From positions 1 through 20,647 of the forward strand of contig JAGCTZ010000118.1 of NCBI GenBank assembly GCA_017963165.1: 20,647 nt of DNA, written 5' to 3'. The position numbers and the translations under genes were made by a program. Below are positions 13,615 to 20,647 of this stretch, in pieces. The notes under the pieces were generated by a model. It made no database searches. It saw nothing but the letters and a program-made list of their open reading frames with translations, and was not told where the DNA came from. Every line of letters starts with the position of its first letter. The stretch's first letter is position 1. This DNA comes from Treponema sp. (GTDB taxonomy: Bacteria > Spirochaetota > Spirochaetia > Treponematales > Treponemataceae).

Positions 13615-15333
13615 ATGAGCAGATTATCCATCATAAAAACAAAAATAAAAGAAGCCTTGTCAGAAGCAGGCTTACATATTGCCAGATCTAAAGTCATATT
13701 TATAGCAAGCTGTTTTGCCTTCATTATAGCTGCTGTACATACATATACAGATGTCCATCGTAAGGCACTGGAAGACTTATATCTGGCATTTTTTATGTCT
13801 GCTGTTTTTGCAATACCTGCGACACTTCTTACACAAAAGCTATCTACCCTTAAAAAGTATCTTATTCAAAGTGGGGTAGCGGCTGCAGGTCTGCTTCTTG
13901 GATTTTTTTCTCATCGTGGTTTTGGAAACAGCGTTTATAACGAGCTTTATTATTTTGGAATCCTTTGTGCCGTAACTCTAATCACACTTTATATTTTTAT
14001 TCCAAAGGAAAACTCCCGAACATATTTTTCTCTTATTTTTAAGCATGCACTTTTTTGTTCGCTCATGACCTTCATTCTTATGGGCGGGCTTTGTCTTTTA
14101 ATTTTTGCAGTTCAGAATCTTATTTTAAACACTCACGATTCAGATATTTATGAATGCTGCATTTTCTTCTGCGCTTTTGTTTTTGGGGTAAATACATTTA
14201 CATATTATCTATTTAATAGACGTCAGGACGAAAGCTCTGGCAAAGCCTTTAAGGTAATCACACTGTATATTCTTTTTCCGATTTTTGCACTGCTCATTCT
14301 AATTTTGTATATTTATCTCTTAAAGGCTCTTATTCTTTTTAGGCTTCCAAACGGACAGATAAACTGGTTTGTTTCTTTTGCATCCTGTTTTTATATTGTG
14401 TTCTATTTTATTCTTCGCGAATATGATGAGCTTCCTGTAATAAAGTTCTTCTACAAGTTTGGAGCTTTTGCATTTATACCGCTTATTGCAGTTCAGATTT
14501 ATGCATACTTTATCCGCGTTAATGCTTATGGTTTTACAGGTTATCGATATTCAAGCCTGCTATTTATCATTTTTTCAATCATCACGATTTTGCTTACGTT
14601 TATTAAAAAAGGAAAATATACAAATCTGGCAATCATCGCTTTAACTGTTATTGTTCTTTTTGATAGTGTGACTCCGCTTAATCTTATTAATATGGCACAC
14701 AAAAGTCAGTTTTCAAGAATGGTTAATGTGATGAATAATTATAATATTTATGATGAAAAAACTGACACCTTAAAAATTTATGATCCAGATTCTCTTGAAG
14801 CTGCAATTACAGACGAAGATCGTGCAGCCCTTAAATCTGCCTATCACTACATATTGTACACAAGTAAACTTCCAAAGCCAGTCTGGTCTGTAAGAGTTGA
14901 ATGGGTTGAAGGTATAAAAAACACAACTTATATTAATTTTACAGAGGTTTTTGGAATCAAAACAGAACGCGATGATGAGCAGGTGATTTCTTTTGATAAA
15001 ATATTTACTTTCAGCGGCTTGTTTGATATTTCGCAGTATAATCAGTTTACAAGAGTCTCAAATAGTGAATATGCAGATAAATGGGAAGATGGAAAGCACA
15101 TTGAATATGCAAATGAAATTTCAGAAATTGCATATTATTCAAAATCTGGGAAAAAATATAACCTTGAAGATTTTTTCTTTTCACTTAATCCAAAAATGAG
15201 TGATGCTTCGCCGGTGTGGTATTCGCCCGATAACGAAATTACATTTTGTTTTACAAGCATTGAGTACAACTATAATACAGACCGAAAGCTTTTTCAAAAT
15301 TATTATTATTCTGGGTATGTATTTTATAAATAA
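13615..15333 (+). CDS. DUF4153-like multi-pass membrane protein
   Basis: Function unknown. A 572-residue protein whose first 365 residues form about ten or more hydrophobic segments (for example FFMSAVFAIPATLLTQ and FCSLMTFILMGGLCLLIFAV). The stretch ITLYILFPIFALLILILYIY followed by LLKALILFRLPNGQINW and, later, IRVNAYGFTGYRYSSL matches my memory of the DUF4153 pattern. The C-terminal 200 residues are hydrophilic and probably soluble. A transport or envelope role can only be guessed. The ATG at 13615 is supported by a TATAAT six bases upstream and the absence of a Shine-Dalgarno motif. It converges on the phosphodiesterase-like gene with a 16-base gap and no evident terminator. Confidence 0.75.
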   Translation: MSRLSIIKTKIKEALSEAGLHIARSKVIFIASCFAFIIAAVHTYTDVHRKALEDLYLAFFMSAVFAIPATLLTQKLSTLKKYLIQSGVAAAGLLLGFFSHRGFGNSVYNELYYFGILCAVTLITLYIFIPKENSRTYFSLIFKHALFCSLMTFILMGGLCLLIFAVQNLILNTHDSDIYECCIFFCAFVFGVNTFTYYLFNRRQDESSGKAFKVITLYILFPIFALLILILYIYLLKALILFRLPNGQINWFVSFASCFYIVFYFILREYDELPVIKFFYKFGAFAFIPLIAVQIYAYFIRVNAYGFTGYRYSSLLFIIFSIITILLTFIKKGKYTNLAIIALTVIVLFDSVTPLNLINMAHKSQFSRMVNVMNNYNIYDEKTDTLKIYDPDSLEAAITDEDRAALKSAYHYILYTSKLPKPVWSVRVEWVEGIKNTTYINFTEVFGIKTERDDEQVISFDKIFTFSGLFDISQYNQFTRVSNSEYADKWEDGKHIEYANEISEIAYYSKSGKKYNLEDFFFSLNPKMSDASPVWYSPDNEITFCFTSIEYNYNTDRKLFQNYYYSGYVFYK

Positions 15334-15349
15334 ATACGCAGGAAAAGTT

Positions 15350-16138
15350 TTAAATAAAACTCCAGCCATGTACGGTATTCATGTCACATGGTTCATTGAT
15401 ACCATGGGTTCCCAGAATGCCAAGCCAACGGTGACAACCATGGTCTGGGGCAAATGCAAGTGCTGTTTTATGCTTTCCCTGCCATTCTGTTTTGATTAGT
15501 TCTTTTAGTGTAACGTATTCTTCAACATTTTTGCGCAGCGCATTTTTTGCAGGAATTCCTGTCGGCGAAGAGCGGTGCATCCAGTAATCATAATCAGTAT
15601 TATATAGAACAATTAAATCATATTCGTCTTTTTTTATAAGCTCGGCAGCTTTATCGTTACATTCTTTTACTGTCTTATAGATAAAATAATCCATCTTGCG
15701 TTCAAGAAAAATCAAGCTTATGGAGTCGCCCGCAGTAGAAACTATTGCGGCTTTTTTACCGGCGGCAATCAGACGATCAAAAACTGTTTCGCAACGGAGA
15801 ATTGGTTTTGTGTAGCTTTGGATTCCATGAACTTCCGGCTGCAGCCCAGAATACATTGAACCAAAACAAACAGGCGTAACTGGCGGAAAAACAGAAAGCA
15901 TAGGAAGAATCAAATCTGTATTCTGTTCAAGACGTGCAAAATATTTATTGTAATATTTTTTGTAAATCCAAAGAGCAATTGCGTCGGGATTATACATCAC
16001 AACGCGGTCGCATTTTGTGCTGCTGAATTTTTCCTGTGCTTTTGTAATAACTTCTGGAATATGGGAGGCCATCTGTGCATCAGGAGCCGTATCCAAAAGA
16101 GAAAGTATTGTTCCTGCTACTTGAGTTATACAATTCAT
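15350..16138 (-). CDS. Alkaline-phosphatase-superfamily phosphodiesterase / nucleotide pyrophosphatase-like protein
   Basis: A 262-residue soluble protein without a signal peptide, with the metal and nucleophile pattern of type I phosphodiesterases. D52 lies in YNPDAIALW and the probable nucleophile is T88 in SVFPPVTPVCFGSMYSG. D184 and H188 lie in TDYDYWMH, D232-H233 in APDHGCH, and H245 in GTHGIN. It is shorter than typical NPP enzymes (about 400), lacking inserted subdomains. The natural substrate cannot be read from sequence. Its ATG overlaps the stop of the upstream permease gene by one base (TAATG), which implies translational coupling and an operon. The stop is 16 bases from the convergent DUF4153 gene. 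Confidence 0.8.
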   Translation of the reverse strand: MNCITQVAGTILSLLDTAPDAQMASHIPEVITKAQEKFSSTKCDRVVMYNPDAIALWIYKKYYNKYFARLEQNTDLILPMLSVFPPVTPVCFGSMYSGLQPEVHGIQSYTKPILRCETVFDRLIAAGKKAAIVSTAGDSISLIFLERKMDYFIYKTVKECNDKAAELIKKDEYDLIVLYNTDYDYWMHRSSPTGIPAKNALRKNVEEYVTLKELIKTEWQGKHKTALAFAPDHGCHRWLGILGTHGINEPCDMNTVHGWSFI

Positions 16139-17313
16139 TATTTCACCGCAATTACAGAGCCGACTGTTGCCATTATCGAACTCAAAATAACTATAATCTG
16201 GAATGGCAAGGTTCCAAATCTACCGCAAATTAAACTTTGACCGACTCTTTTTCGGGAGCGGCTGTAGGCAATAATAATTCCAATCCCCGTAAGTACCTGA
16301 ATTATTCCCGCAAGTCGTGCAAATCCAACAAAGCTTGTCATTCCGCAAAGGGCAAGAATAAGACAAGGAAGTGTTGCCAAAAGCCAGCAGAGCCGTAGAT
16401 TCCATTTTGTCTGCTCTGCAATTATGTCGCGCATGTTCAATGTGTTTGCCCAGAACGAAGTTGACAATGCCAGAATAGAAAAGATGTAGCCTACAATACT
16501 TACCCATCCGCCAAGGCTTGCGCTTAAATCAACGAGGGCTCCGTTTTTTGTAATTGTCTGACCAGCGCCCAAAAGTGTCATAAATGTAACCACAATTATA
16601 AGGAAGGCATTGATTCCTGTTCCAGTAGCAATTGCACCGATAATTTTTTTCCTGTCGCCGGCAACTCCCTTTACAACCTGCGGAACACTCATTACTGCTG
16701 AAAGCGAAAAAGCAACTGTACTGTAAAGTGCCATTGCATTTGTAGATGCAATAAATGTAGAAGGAAGCGCACTTGTCTGTCCCATTACGGTAGCCACAAA
16801 AAGAATGCCTATTACAACAACCATTGCAATTACAGAATATTTTTCGCAGATACCTACAATCTTCATTCCAAAGAAAACTACAAGCCCCGCTATTATATAG
16901 TAGATAAGCATTCCAACCCACGAAGGAAGCCCGAACCAGCTTGTAAAAACAGCCGCAGAACCAGTAATAAAACTTGCAACATTACACAAAACACTAAAAG
17001 CCAAAAATCCAAAAACAATCCAGGTTGCAATCTTTTTGAATCTTCCTGTAAAAAGCTCATTTTCAAAACATTTTACAAACTGCGCTCCGTTATTATTCAA
17101 AGAAAGCTCTGCAATCATAAGATGAAGCAAAAGGTTCACCGCATACGCAACCGCTAAAATCCACAGAAAATCCCACCATGGCGCCCTCGACGCAAGATAA
17201 GGAACAGCCAGAATGCCCGCTCCAACTCCATGTCCAACAATGATACTTGTCGCTTCCATAAAAGTAAGCCGCGATTCGCTTTGTATTTCAGTTGATTGTA
17301 TTTGAGATTCCAT
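16138..17313 (-). CDS. Amino-acid permease, aromatic amino acid transporter family (APC superfamily)
   Basis: A 391-residue inner-membrane secondary transporter with about 11 predicted segments. The opening SRLTFMEATSIIVGHGVGAGILAVPYLAS contains the glycine-rich first unwound helix (GHGVGAGILAVP) typical of this superfamily. VAFSLSAVMSVPQVVKG and the GDRKK loop follow the tryptophan/tyrosine permease pattern. The substrate is probably an amino acid, perhaps aromatic; this is family-level inference. The ATG at 17313 has AAGGAG seven bases upstream. It is the first gene of a two-gene operon with the phosphodiesterase-like gene. Confidence 0.8.
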   Translation of the reverse strand: MESQIQSTEIQSESRLTFMEATSIIVGHGVGAGILAVPYLASRAPWWDFLWILAVAYAVNLLLHLMIAELSLNNNGAQFVKCFENELFTGRFKKIATWIVFGFLAFSVLCNVASFITGSAAVFTSWFGLPSWVGMLIYYIIAGLVVFFGMKIVGICEKYSVIAMVVVIGILFVATVMGQTSALPSTFIASTNAMALYSTVAFSLSAVMSVPQVVKGVAGDRKKIIGAIATGTGINAFLIIVVTFMTLLGAGQTITKNGALVDLSASLGGWVSIVGYIFSILALSTSFWANTLNMRDIIAEQTKWNLRLCWLLATLPCLILALCGMTSFVGFARLAGIIQVLTGIGIIIAYSRSRKRVGQSLICGRFGTLPFQIIVILSSIMATVGSVIAVK

Positions 17314-17343
17314 AGTATAGCTCCTTCATAACCTGGTGCATTT

Positions 17344-17352
17344 ATTCTAACA
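17344..17352 (-). promoter_or_regulatory. Promoter candidate for the permease operon
   Basis: On the reverse strand TGTTAGAAT is an extended -10 (TGn plus TAGAAT) about 30 bases before the ATG. No good -35 is seen. Confidence 0.45.
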
Positions 17353-17379
17353 TAAGATTTTATTATTTTATAGAAATAC

Positions 17380-17409
17380 TTGACTTATTCTGTAAAAATT
17401 CATTATTAT
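17380..17409 (+). promoter_or_regulatory. gltB promoter
   Basis: TTGACT, 18-bp spacer, TATTAT (17404-17409). It is a less perfect version of the promoter shared by the other nitrogen genes, again about 10 bases before a hexaloop hairpin. Confidence 0.6.
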
Positions 17410-17419
17410 TAAAGAACAA

Positions 17420-17489
17420 ACGGCAAAGAGGTCGTAGATTTTATTTCGTTGAATTTGGCGAGATAACGTCTACGACCTCTTTGTTTTTT
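17420..17489 (+). terminator. gltB leader module 1: hexaloop hairpin overlapping terminator T1
   Basis: The 5-bp hairpin ACGGC-AAAGAG-GTCGT (one G-U pair; loop 17425-17430, A1 and G4) shares its loop and 3' arm with the terminator. AAAGAGGTCGTAGA (17425-17438) pairs perfectly with TCTACGACCTCTTT (17469-17482), and GTTTTTT follows. Confidence 0.85.
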
Positions 17490-17499
17490 ATCACAAAGC

Positions 17500-17563
17500 T
17501 GGCAATGGGGCCGCGTGTGCAGATTTTTGCTGTTTCTGTGCATGCGGTCCTTTTGCCTTTTTT
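17500..17563 (+). terminator. gltB leader module 2: hexaloop hairpin overlapping terminator T2
   Basis: The hairpin TGGC-AATGGG-GCCG (loop 17504-17509, A1 and G4) excludes the terminator in which GGCAATGGGGCCGC (17501-17514) pairs at 13 of 14 positions with GCGGTCCTTTTGCC (17544-17557). TTTTTT follows and GGAG for translation comes three bases later. Confidence 0.8.
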
Positions 17564-17579
17564 CTGGAGCTGGACGAAA

Positions 17580-20500
17580 ATGAAGACACTTTATGAACCA
17601 AGTTTTGAACATGATGCATGTGGAATCGGAGCGGTAGTAAACATTGATGGAAGCAAATCGCATAAAATTGTTGATAATGCGCTTAGTATTGTAGAAAAAC
17701 TTGAGCACCGTGCCGGTAAAGATGCTAGTGGCGAAACTGGAGACGGTGTTGGTATTCTTGTTCAGATTAGTCATGATTTTTATAAAAAGGCAGCCGCTGA
17801 CCTTGTTGGAAGTCTTGGTGAGCGTGAATATGGTATAGGTCAGTTCTTTTTTCCTGCTGGTGGCCCTTCGACCCCTTCGACAAGTTCAGGGACCGCAGGG
17901 ACTGCAGAAAGTGAAAAAGCTCGTTTTGAAAAATGTTGTGCAGCAGAAGGTCTTAAGCTTCTTGGCTGGCGTGAAGTTCCAGTAAATGCAGACGTTCTTG
18001 GTAAAAAAGCCCGTGACTGTATGCCAAGCATTTGGCAGGCATTTATTGAAAAACCAAAGGCTTGCGAAAAAGGGCTGGAGTTTGACAGAAAGCTTTATAT
18101 CCTCCGCCGTGAATTTGAAAATGGCCCTTCGACCCCTTCGACAGGCTTAGGGACCGCAGGGACCGCAGAAGGTACAGGGACTACGGGGAATGCGCCAAAA
18201 ACCTACATCTGTTCTTTGAGCAGCCGTACAATTGTTTACAAAGGAATGTTCCTTGTTCATGAGCTGCGCACCTTCTACAGTGATCTTCAATCCCCGGAAT
18301 ATGCTTCGTCACTTGCAATCGTACACTCACGTTTTAGTACAAACACCCAGCCAAGCTGGCAGCGTGCTCATCCAAACCGCTTTATTGCACACAACGGCGA
18401 AATTAATACAATCCGCGGAAACGTAGACCGTATGCTTGCCCGTGAAGAAACAATTCATTCTACAAAAATTGCTGACAGCGATATGTCAAAAATCCTTCCT
18501 GCAGTTGATACAACCGGTTCAGACTCTGCAATGCTTGATAACACATTAGAGTTCCTTTTGATGAACGGTGTGCCTCTTCCACTTGCAGTTATGATGTGTA
18601 TTCCGGAGCCTTGGAAGCACGACGACAATATGCCAGTCTTAAAAAAAGATTTCTACCACTACTGGGCCACTATGATGGAAAGTTGGGACGGTCCTGCTGC
18701 AATCCTCTTTAGCGATGGTGACCTTCTTGGTGCAACACTTGACCGCAACGGACTTCGCCCAAGCCGCTATTACATTACAAAAGACGGCATGCTCATTTTG
18801 TCGAGCGAAGTTGGTGTTCTTGATATTCCTGAAGAAAATATAAAAATAAAATCACGTCTGCAGCCTGGACGAATCCTTCTTGTAGATACAGTTCAGAAAA
18901 AAATAATAAGCGATGAAGAATGTAAAAATGAATATGCTAAGCAGTATCCTTATGGCGAATGGCTTGATATGAATCTTGTTCATCTTGCCGACCTTAAGAT
19001 TCCAAATAAAAAGATTCCTGTTCACACGCAGCATGAACGAAATATTTTGTACCGTGCCTTTGGCTGGAATTATGAAGATGTAAATGAAATGGTTCTTCCT
19101 CTTGCAAAGAACGGTGTTGAACCAACAGCAAGTATGGGTGTAGATACTCCTCTTGCAGTAATGAGCGAAAAACATCAGAGCCTGTTCAGTTATTTTAAGC
19201 AGTTGTTTGCCCAGGTTACAAATCCTCCAATCGATAGTCTGCGCGAAAAAATTGTTACAGACACAACTGTTTATGTAGGAAAGGACGGAAACATTTTAGA
19301 ACCAATTGCAAAGAACTGTCGCGTGCTCGAAATCAATAATCCTATTCTTACAGGAACAGACCTTATAAAAATTGCAGCGCTCAATTCAAACGGACTTAAA
19401 GCAAAAACACTTTCAATTTTGTTCCCCGTGGTTCCTGAGCTTGTCGAAGGAGGGGAAAGCCTTCCCCTCGCTCCAGCCGGCACACCGTCTTCCGCTACCC
19501 CTTCCAGCGGGGACACCCCGCAACGCCCCGTGCTTGAAGCTGCTCTGGAAAATCTTTTCTCTCAAATCGATGCCGCTTATGCCGAAGGCTACAACATAAT
19601 CATCTTAAGCGATCGTGGCGTAGACAAAACTCATGCTGCAATTCCTGCAATTCTTGCTGTTAGTGCCGTCGAACAATATCTTATCAGAACAAAAAAACGT
19701 ACAGCTGTTTCTATCATTCTTGAAACCGCAGAAGTTCGCGATGTTCATCAGGCTGCAATGTGTTTAAGCTATGGAGCACGCGCAATCAACCCGTATCTTG
19801 CACACGAAGCAATTGCAGAACTTATTGATCAGAAGCTTTTGGACAAGGATTATCACACAGCAATTGACGATTACAACAAGGGAATTATAAACGGCATTGT
19901 AAAGATTGCTGCAAAAATGGGAATCAGTACAATTCAGTCTTATCAGTCTGCACAGATTTTCGAAGCAGTTGGAATTGCGCAGGATGTTGTAGATAAATAT
20001 TTTACAAATACAGTAAGCCGCGTTGGTGGCGTAGGGCTTAAAGAAATAGAAGAAGATGTCCGCTATCATCATGCACAGGGCTTTGACCCGGCTGGCCTTA
20101 CAGTAAACGAACATCTCGATTCCGTAGGAAATCACAAGCTTCGTATGGGACCAACTGCCGAAAGTCACCTTTATAATCCAGATACAATCATAGCCCTTCA
20201 GCAGTCTACCCGTAACGGAGACTACGCACGCTTTAAGGAATACACGGCGTTAGTTGATTCTAACGAACATCCACACACCTTGCGTGCAATGCTCGATTTT
20301 AATTTTGCAAAAGACGGTGGCATTTCAATTGACGAAGTTGAACCAGTTGAAAAAATTGTTCAGCGATTTAAAACCGGTGCCATGTCTTACGGTTCAATCA
20401 GCGAAGAAGCACATAAATGTATGGCCGCTGCAATGAATCACTTGCACGGAAAATCAAACTCTGGTGAAGGTGGAGAAAAACCGGAACGACTCGGCACAGA

Positions 20501-20647
20501 ATATAACAGCGCAATCAAGCAGGTTGCAAGCGGACGCTTTGGCGTTACAGAAGAATACCTGCTCAGTGCAACAGAAAGACAGATTAAAATGGCACAGGGG
20601 GCAAAGCCTGGAGAAGGCGGTCACTTACCTGCTAAAAAAGTATATCC
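17580..20647 (+). CDS. gltB: Glutamate synthase large subunit (partial, 3' end outside window), with three repeat-encoded insertions
   Basis: Makes glutamate from glutamine and 2-oxoglutarate in the cytoplasm; partner of glnN. MKTLYEPSFEHDACGIG gives a short propeptide and C14 as the glutaminase nucleophile. HSRFSTNTQPSWQRAHP, AHNGEINTIRGN and DRNGLRPSRY are glutaminase motifs, followed by the central domain (LEINNPIL, IIILSDRG). The frame runs through KTGAMSYGSISEEAH and GAKPGEGGHLPAKKVY in the FMN domain, and the window ends at codon 1022 of about 1500. Three additions absent from typical GltB are GPSTPSTSSGTAGT near residue 95, GPSTPSTGLGTAGT near 182, and PVVPELVEGG plus a Pro/Ser-rich stretch near 616-650. 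All are in frame and away from visible motifs. GGAG lies 10 bases before the ATG. The leader carries two hexaloop-terminator modules. Confidence 0.95.
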   Translation, partial: MKTLYEPSFEHDACGIGAVVNIDGSKSHKIVDNALSIVEKLEHRAGKDASGETGDGVGILVQISHDFYKKAAADLVGSLGEREYGIGQFFFPAGGPSTPSTSSGTAGTAESEKARFEKCCAAEGLKLLGWREVPVNADVLGKKARDCMPSIWQAFIEKPKACEKGLEFDRKLYILRREFENGPSTPSTGLGTAGTAEGTGTTGNAPKTYICSLSSRTIVYKGMFLVHELRTFYSDLQSPEYASSLAIVHSRFSTNTQPSWQRAHPNRFIAHNGEINTIRGNVDRMLAREETIHSTKIADSDMSKILPAVDTTGSDSAMLDNTLEFLLMNGVPLPLAVMMCIPEPWKHDDNMPVLKKDFYHYWATMMESWDGPAAILFSDGDLLGATLDRNGLRPSRYYITKDGMLILSSEVGVLDIPEENIKIKSRLQPGRILLVDTVQKKIISDEECKNEYAKQYPYGEWLDMNLVHLADLKIPNKKIPVHTQHERNILYRAFGWNYEDVNEMVLPLAKNGVEPTASMGVDTPLAVMSEKHQSLFSYFKQLFAQVTNPPIDSLREKIVTDTTVYVGKDGNILEPIAKNCRVLEINNPILTGTDLIKIAALNSNGLKAKTLSILFPVVPELVEGGESLPLAPAGTPSSATPSSGDTPQRPVLEAALENLFSQIDAAYAEGYNIIILSDRGVDKTHAAIPAILAVSAVEQYLIRTKKRTAVSIILETAEVRDVHQAAMCLSYGARAINPYLAHEAIAELIDQKLLDKDYHTAIDDYNKGIINGIVKIAAKMGISTIQSYQSAQIFEAVGIAQDVVDKYFTNTVSRVGGVGLKEIEEDVRYHHAQGFDPAGLTVNEHLDSVGNHKLRMGPTAESHLYNPDTIIALQQSTRNGDYARFKEYTALVDSNEHPHTLRAMLDFNFAKDGGISIDEVEPVEKIVQRFKTGAMSYGSISEEAHKCMAAAMNHLHGKSNSGEGGEKPERLGTEYNSAIKQVASGRFGVTEEYLLSATERQIKMAQGAKPGEGGHLPAKKVY
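17862..17903 (+). repeat. RepA copy inside gltB (glutaminase domain, first)
   Basis: 42-bp forward RepA read as GPSTPSTSSGTAGT. One change in the core (AAGTTCAGG for AGGCTCAGG) alters one residue only. Confidence 0.85.
18123..18164 (+). repeat. RepA copy inside gltB (glutaminase domain, second)
   Basis: 42-bp forward RepA read as GPSTPSTGLGTAGT. Degenerate GGGAC(C/T) iterations run on to about 18190 (AEGTGTTGNAP), as if the right end had been amplified. Confidence 0.85.
19422..19534 (-). repeat. Composite RepA-RepB insertion inside gltB (central domain)
   Basis: Reverse RepA (GTTCCTGAGCTTGTCGAAGG, 19431-19450) is joined directly to a reverse RepB (19451-19534) that includes AGCGGGGACACCCCGC. 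The whole block is read in frame as about 35 Pro/Gly/Ser-rich residues between LSILF and EAALENLF. Confidence 0.85.

Noticed and set aside
18852..20168. Reverse frames opposite gltB
   Set aside because: Shadows of the gltB frame, low-complexity hydrophobic/Cys products, no start signals.

Overview
The window looks like a moderately AT-rich chromosome segment from a gut- or rumen-type spirochaete, most likely Treponema. This is inferred from gene content: a type III glutamine synthetase, a lipoprotein GH5 glucanase, a short A24 peptidase and an AmtB-PII fusion. No rRNA, tRNA, phage, insertion sequence or CRISPR array is visible.

Layout: 1-1221 (-) O-acetylhomoserine sulfhydrylase (metY, 3' end outside the window), preceded by a Cys-Cys leader-peptide ORF and a promoter flanked by two 19-bp dyads; 1650-3056 (+) GAF-GGDEF diguanylate cyclase; 3363-5468 (+) glutamine synthetase GSIII; 5664-7550 (+) GH5 lipoprotein; 7780-9450 (+) ammonium transporter fused to a PII domain; 9639-10820 (+) ferredoxin-type aldo/keto reductase; 10810-11250 (-) A24 peptidase; 11725-13572 (+) asparagine synthetase B; 13615-15333 (+) DUF4153-like membrane protein; 15350-16138 (-) phosphodiesterase-like enzyme coupled to 16138-17313 (-) amino-acid permease; 17580-end (+) glutamate synthase large subunit, cut by the window edge.

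The most striking system is regulatory. The four ammonium-assimilation genes (glnN, amt-PII, asnB, gltB) are scattered among unrelated genes, but each has a long 5' leader with the same plan. A TTGACA-type promoter is followed almost at once by a small hairpin with a six-base loop (AAAGAA, AAAGGC or AAAGAG). The loop and 3' arm of that hairpin are also the 5' arm of a strong intrinsic terminator. Further downstream comes a second six-base-loop hairpin overlapping a second terminator or terminator-like structure, then the ribosome binding site. Eight of nine such loops have A at position 1 and G at position 4, the known signature of RNA hairpins bound by ANTAR-domain antiterminators. This suggests a nitrogen-assimilation regulon controlled by tandem antitermination. 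No ANTAR protein is encoded here.

A second theme is a dispersed GC-rich repeat (called RepA here, core CTTCGACAGGCTCAGGG). It occurs in intergenic DNA, seeds 21-22-bp tandem arrays, and is inserted in frame twice in asnB and three times in gltB; the last copy is joined to a second repeat (RepB) also found in the glnN leader. A third theme is start-site style: four genes have a -10 box exactly six bases before the ATG, which predicts leaderless mRNAs, while the nitrogen genes have leaders of about 170-260 bases.
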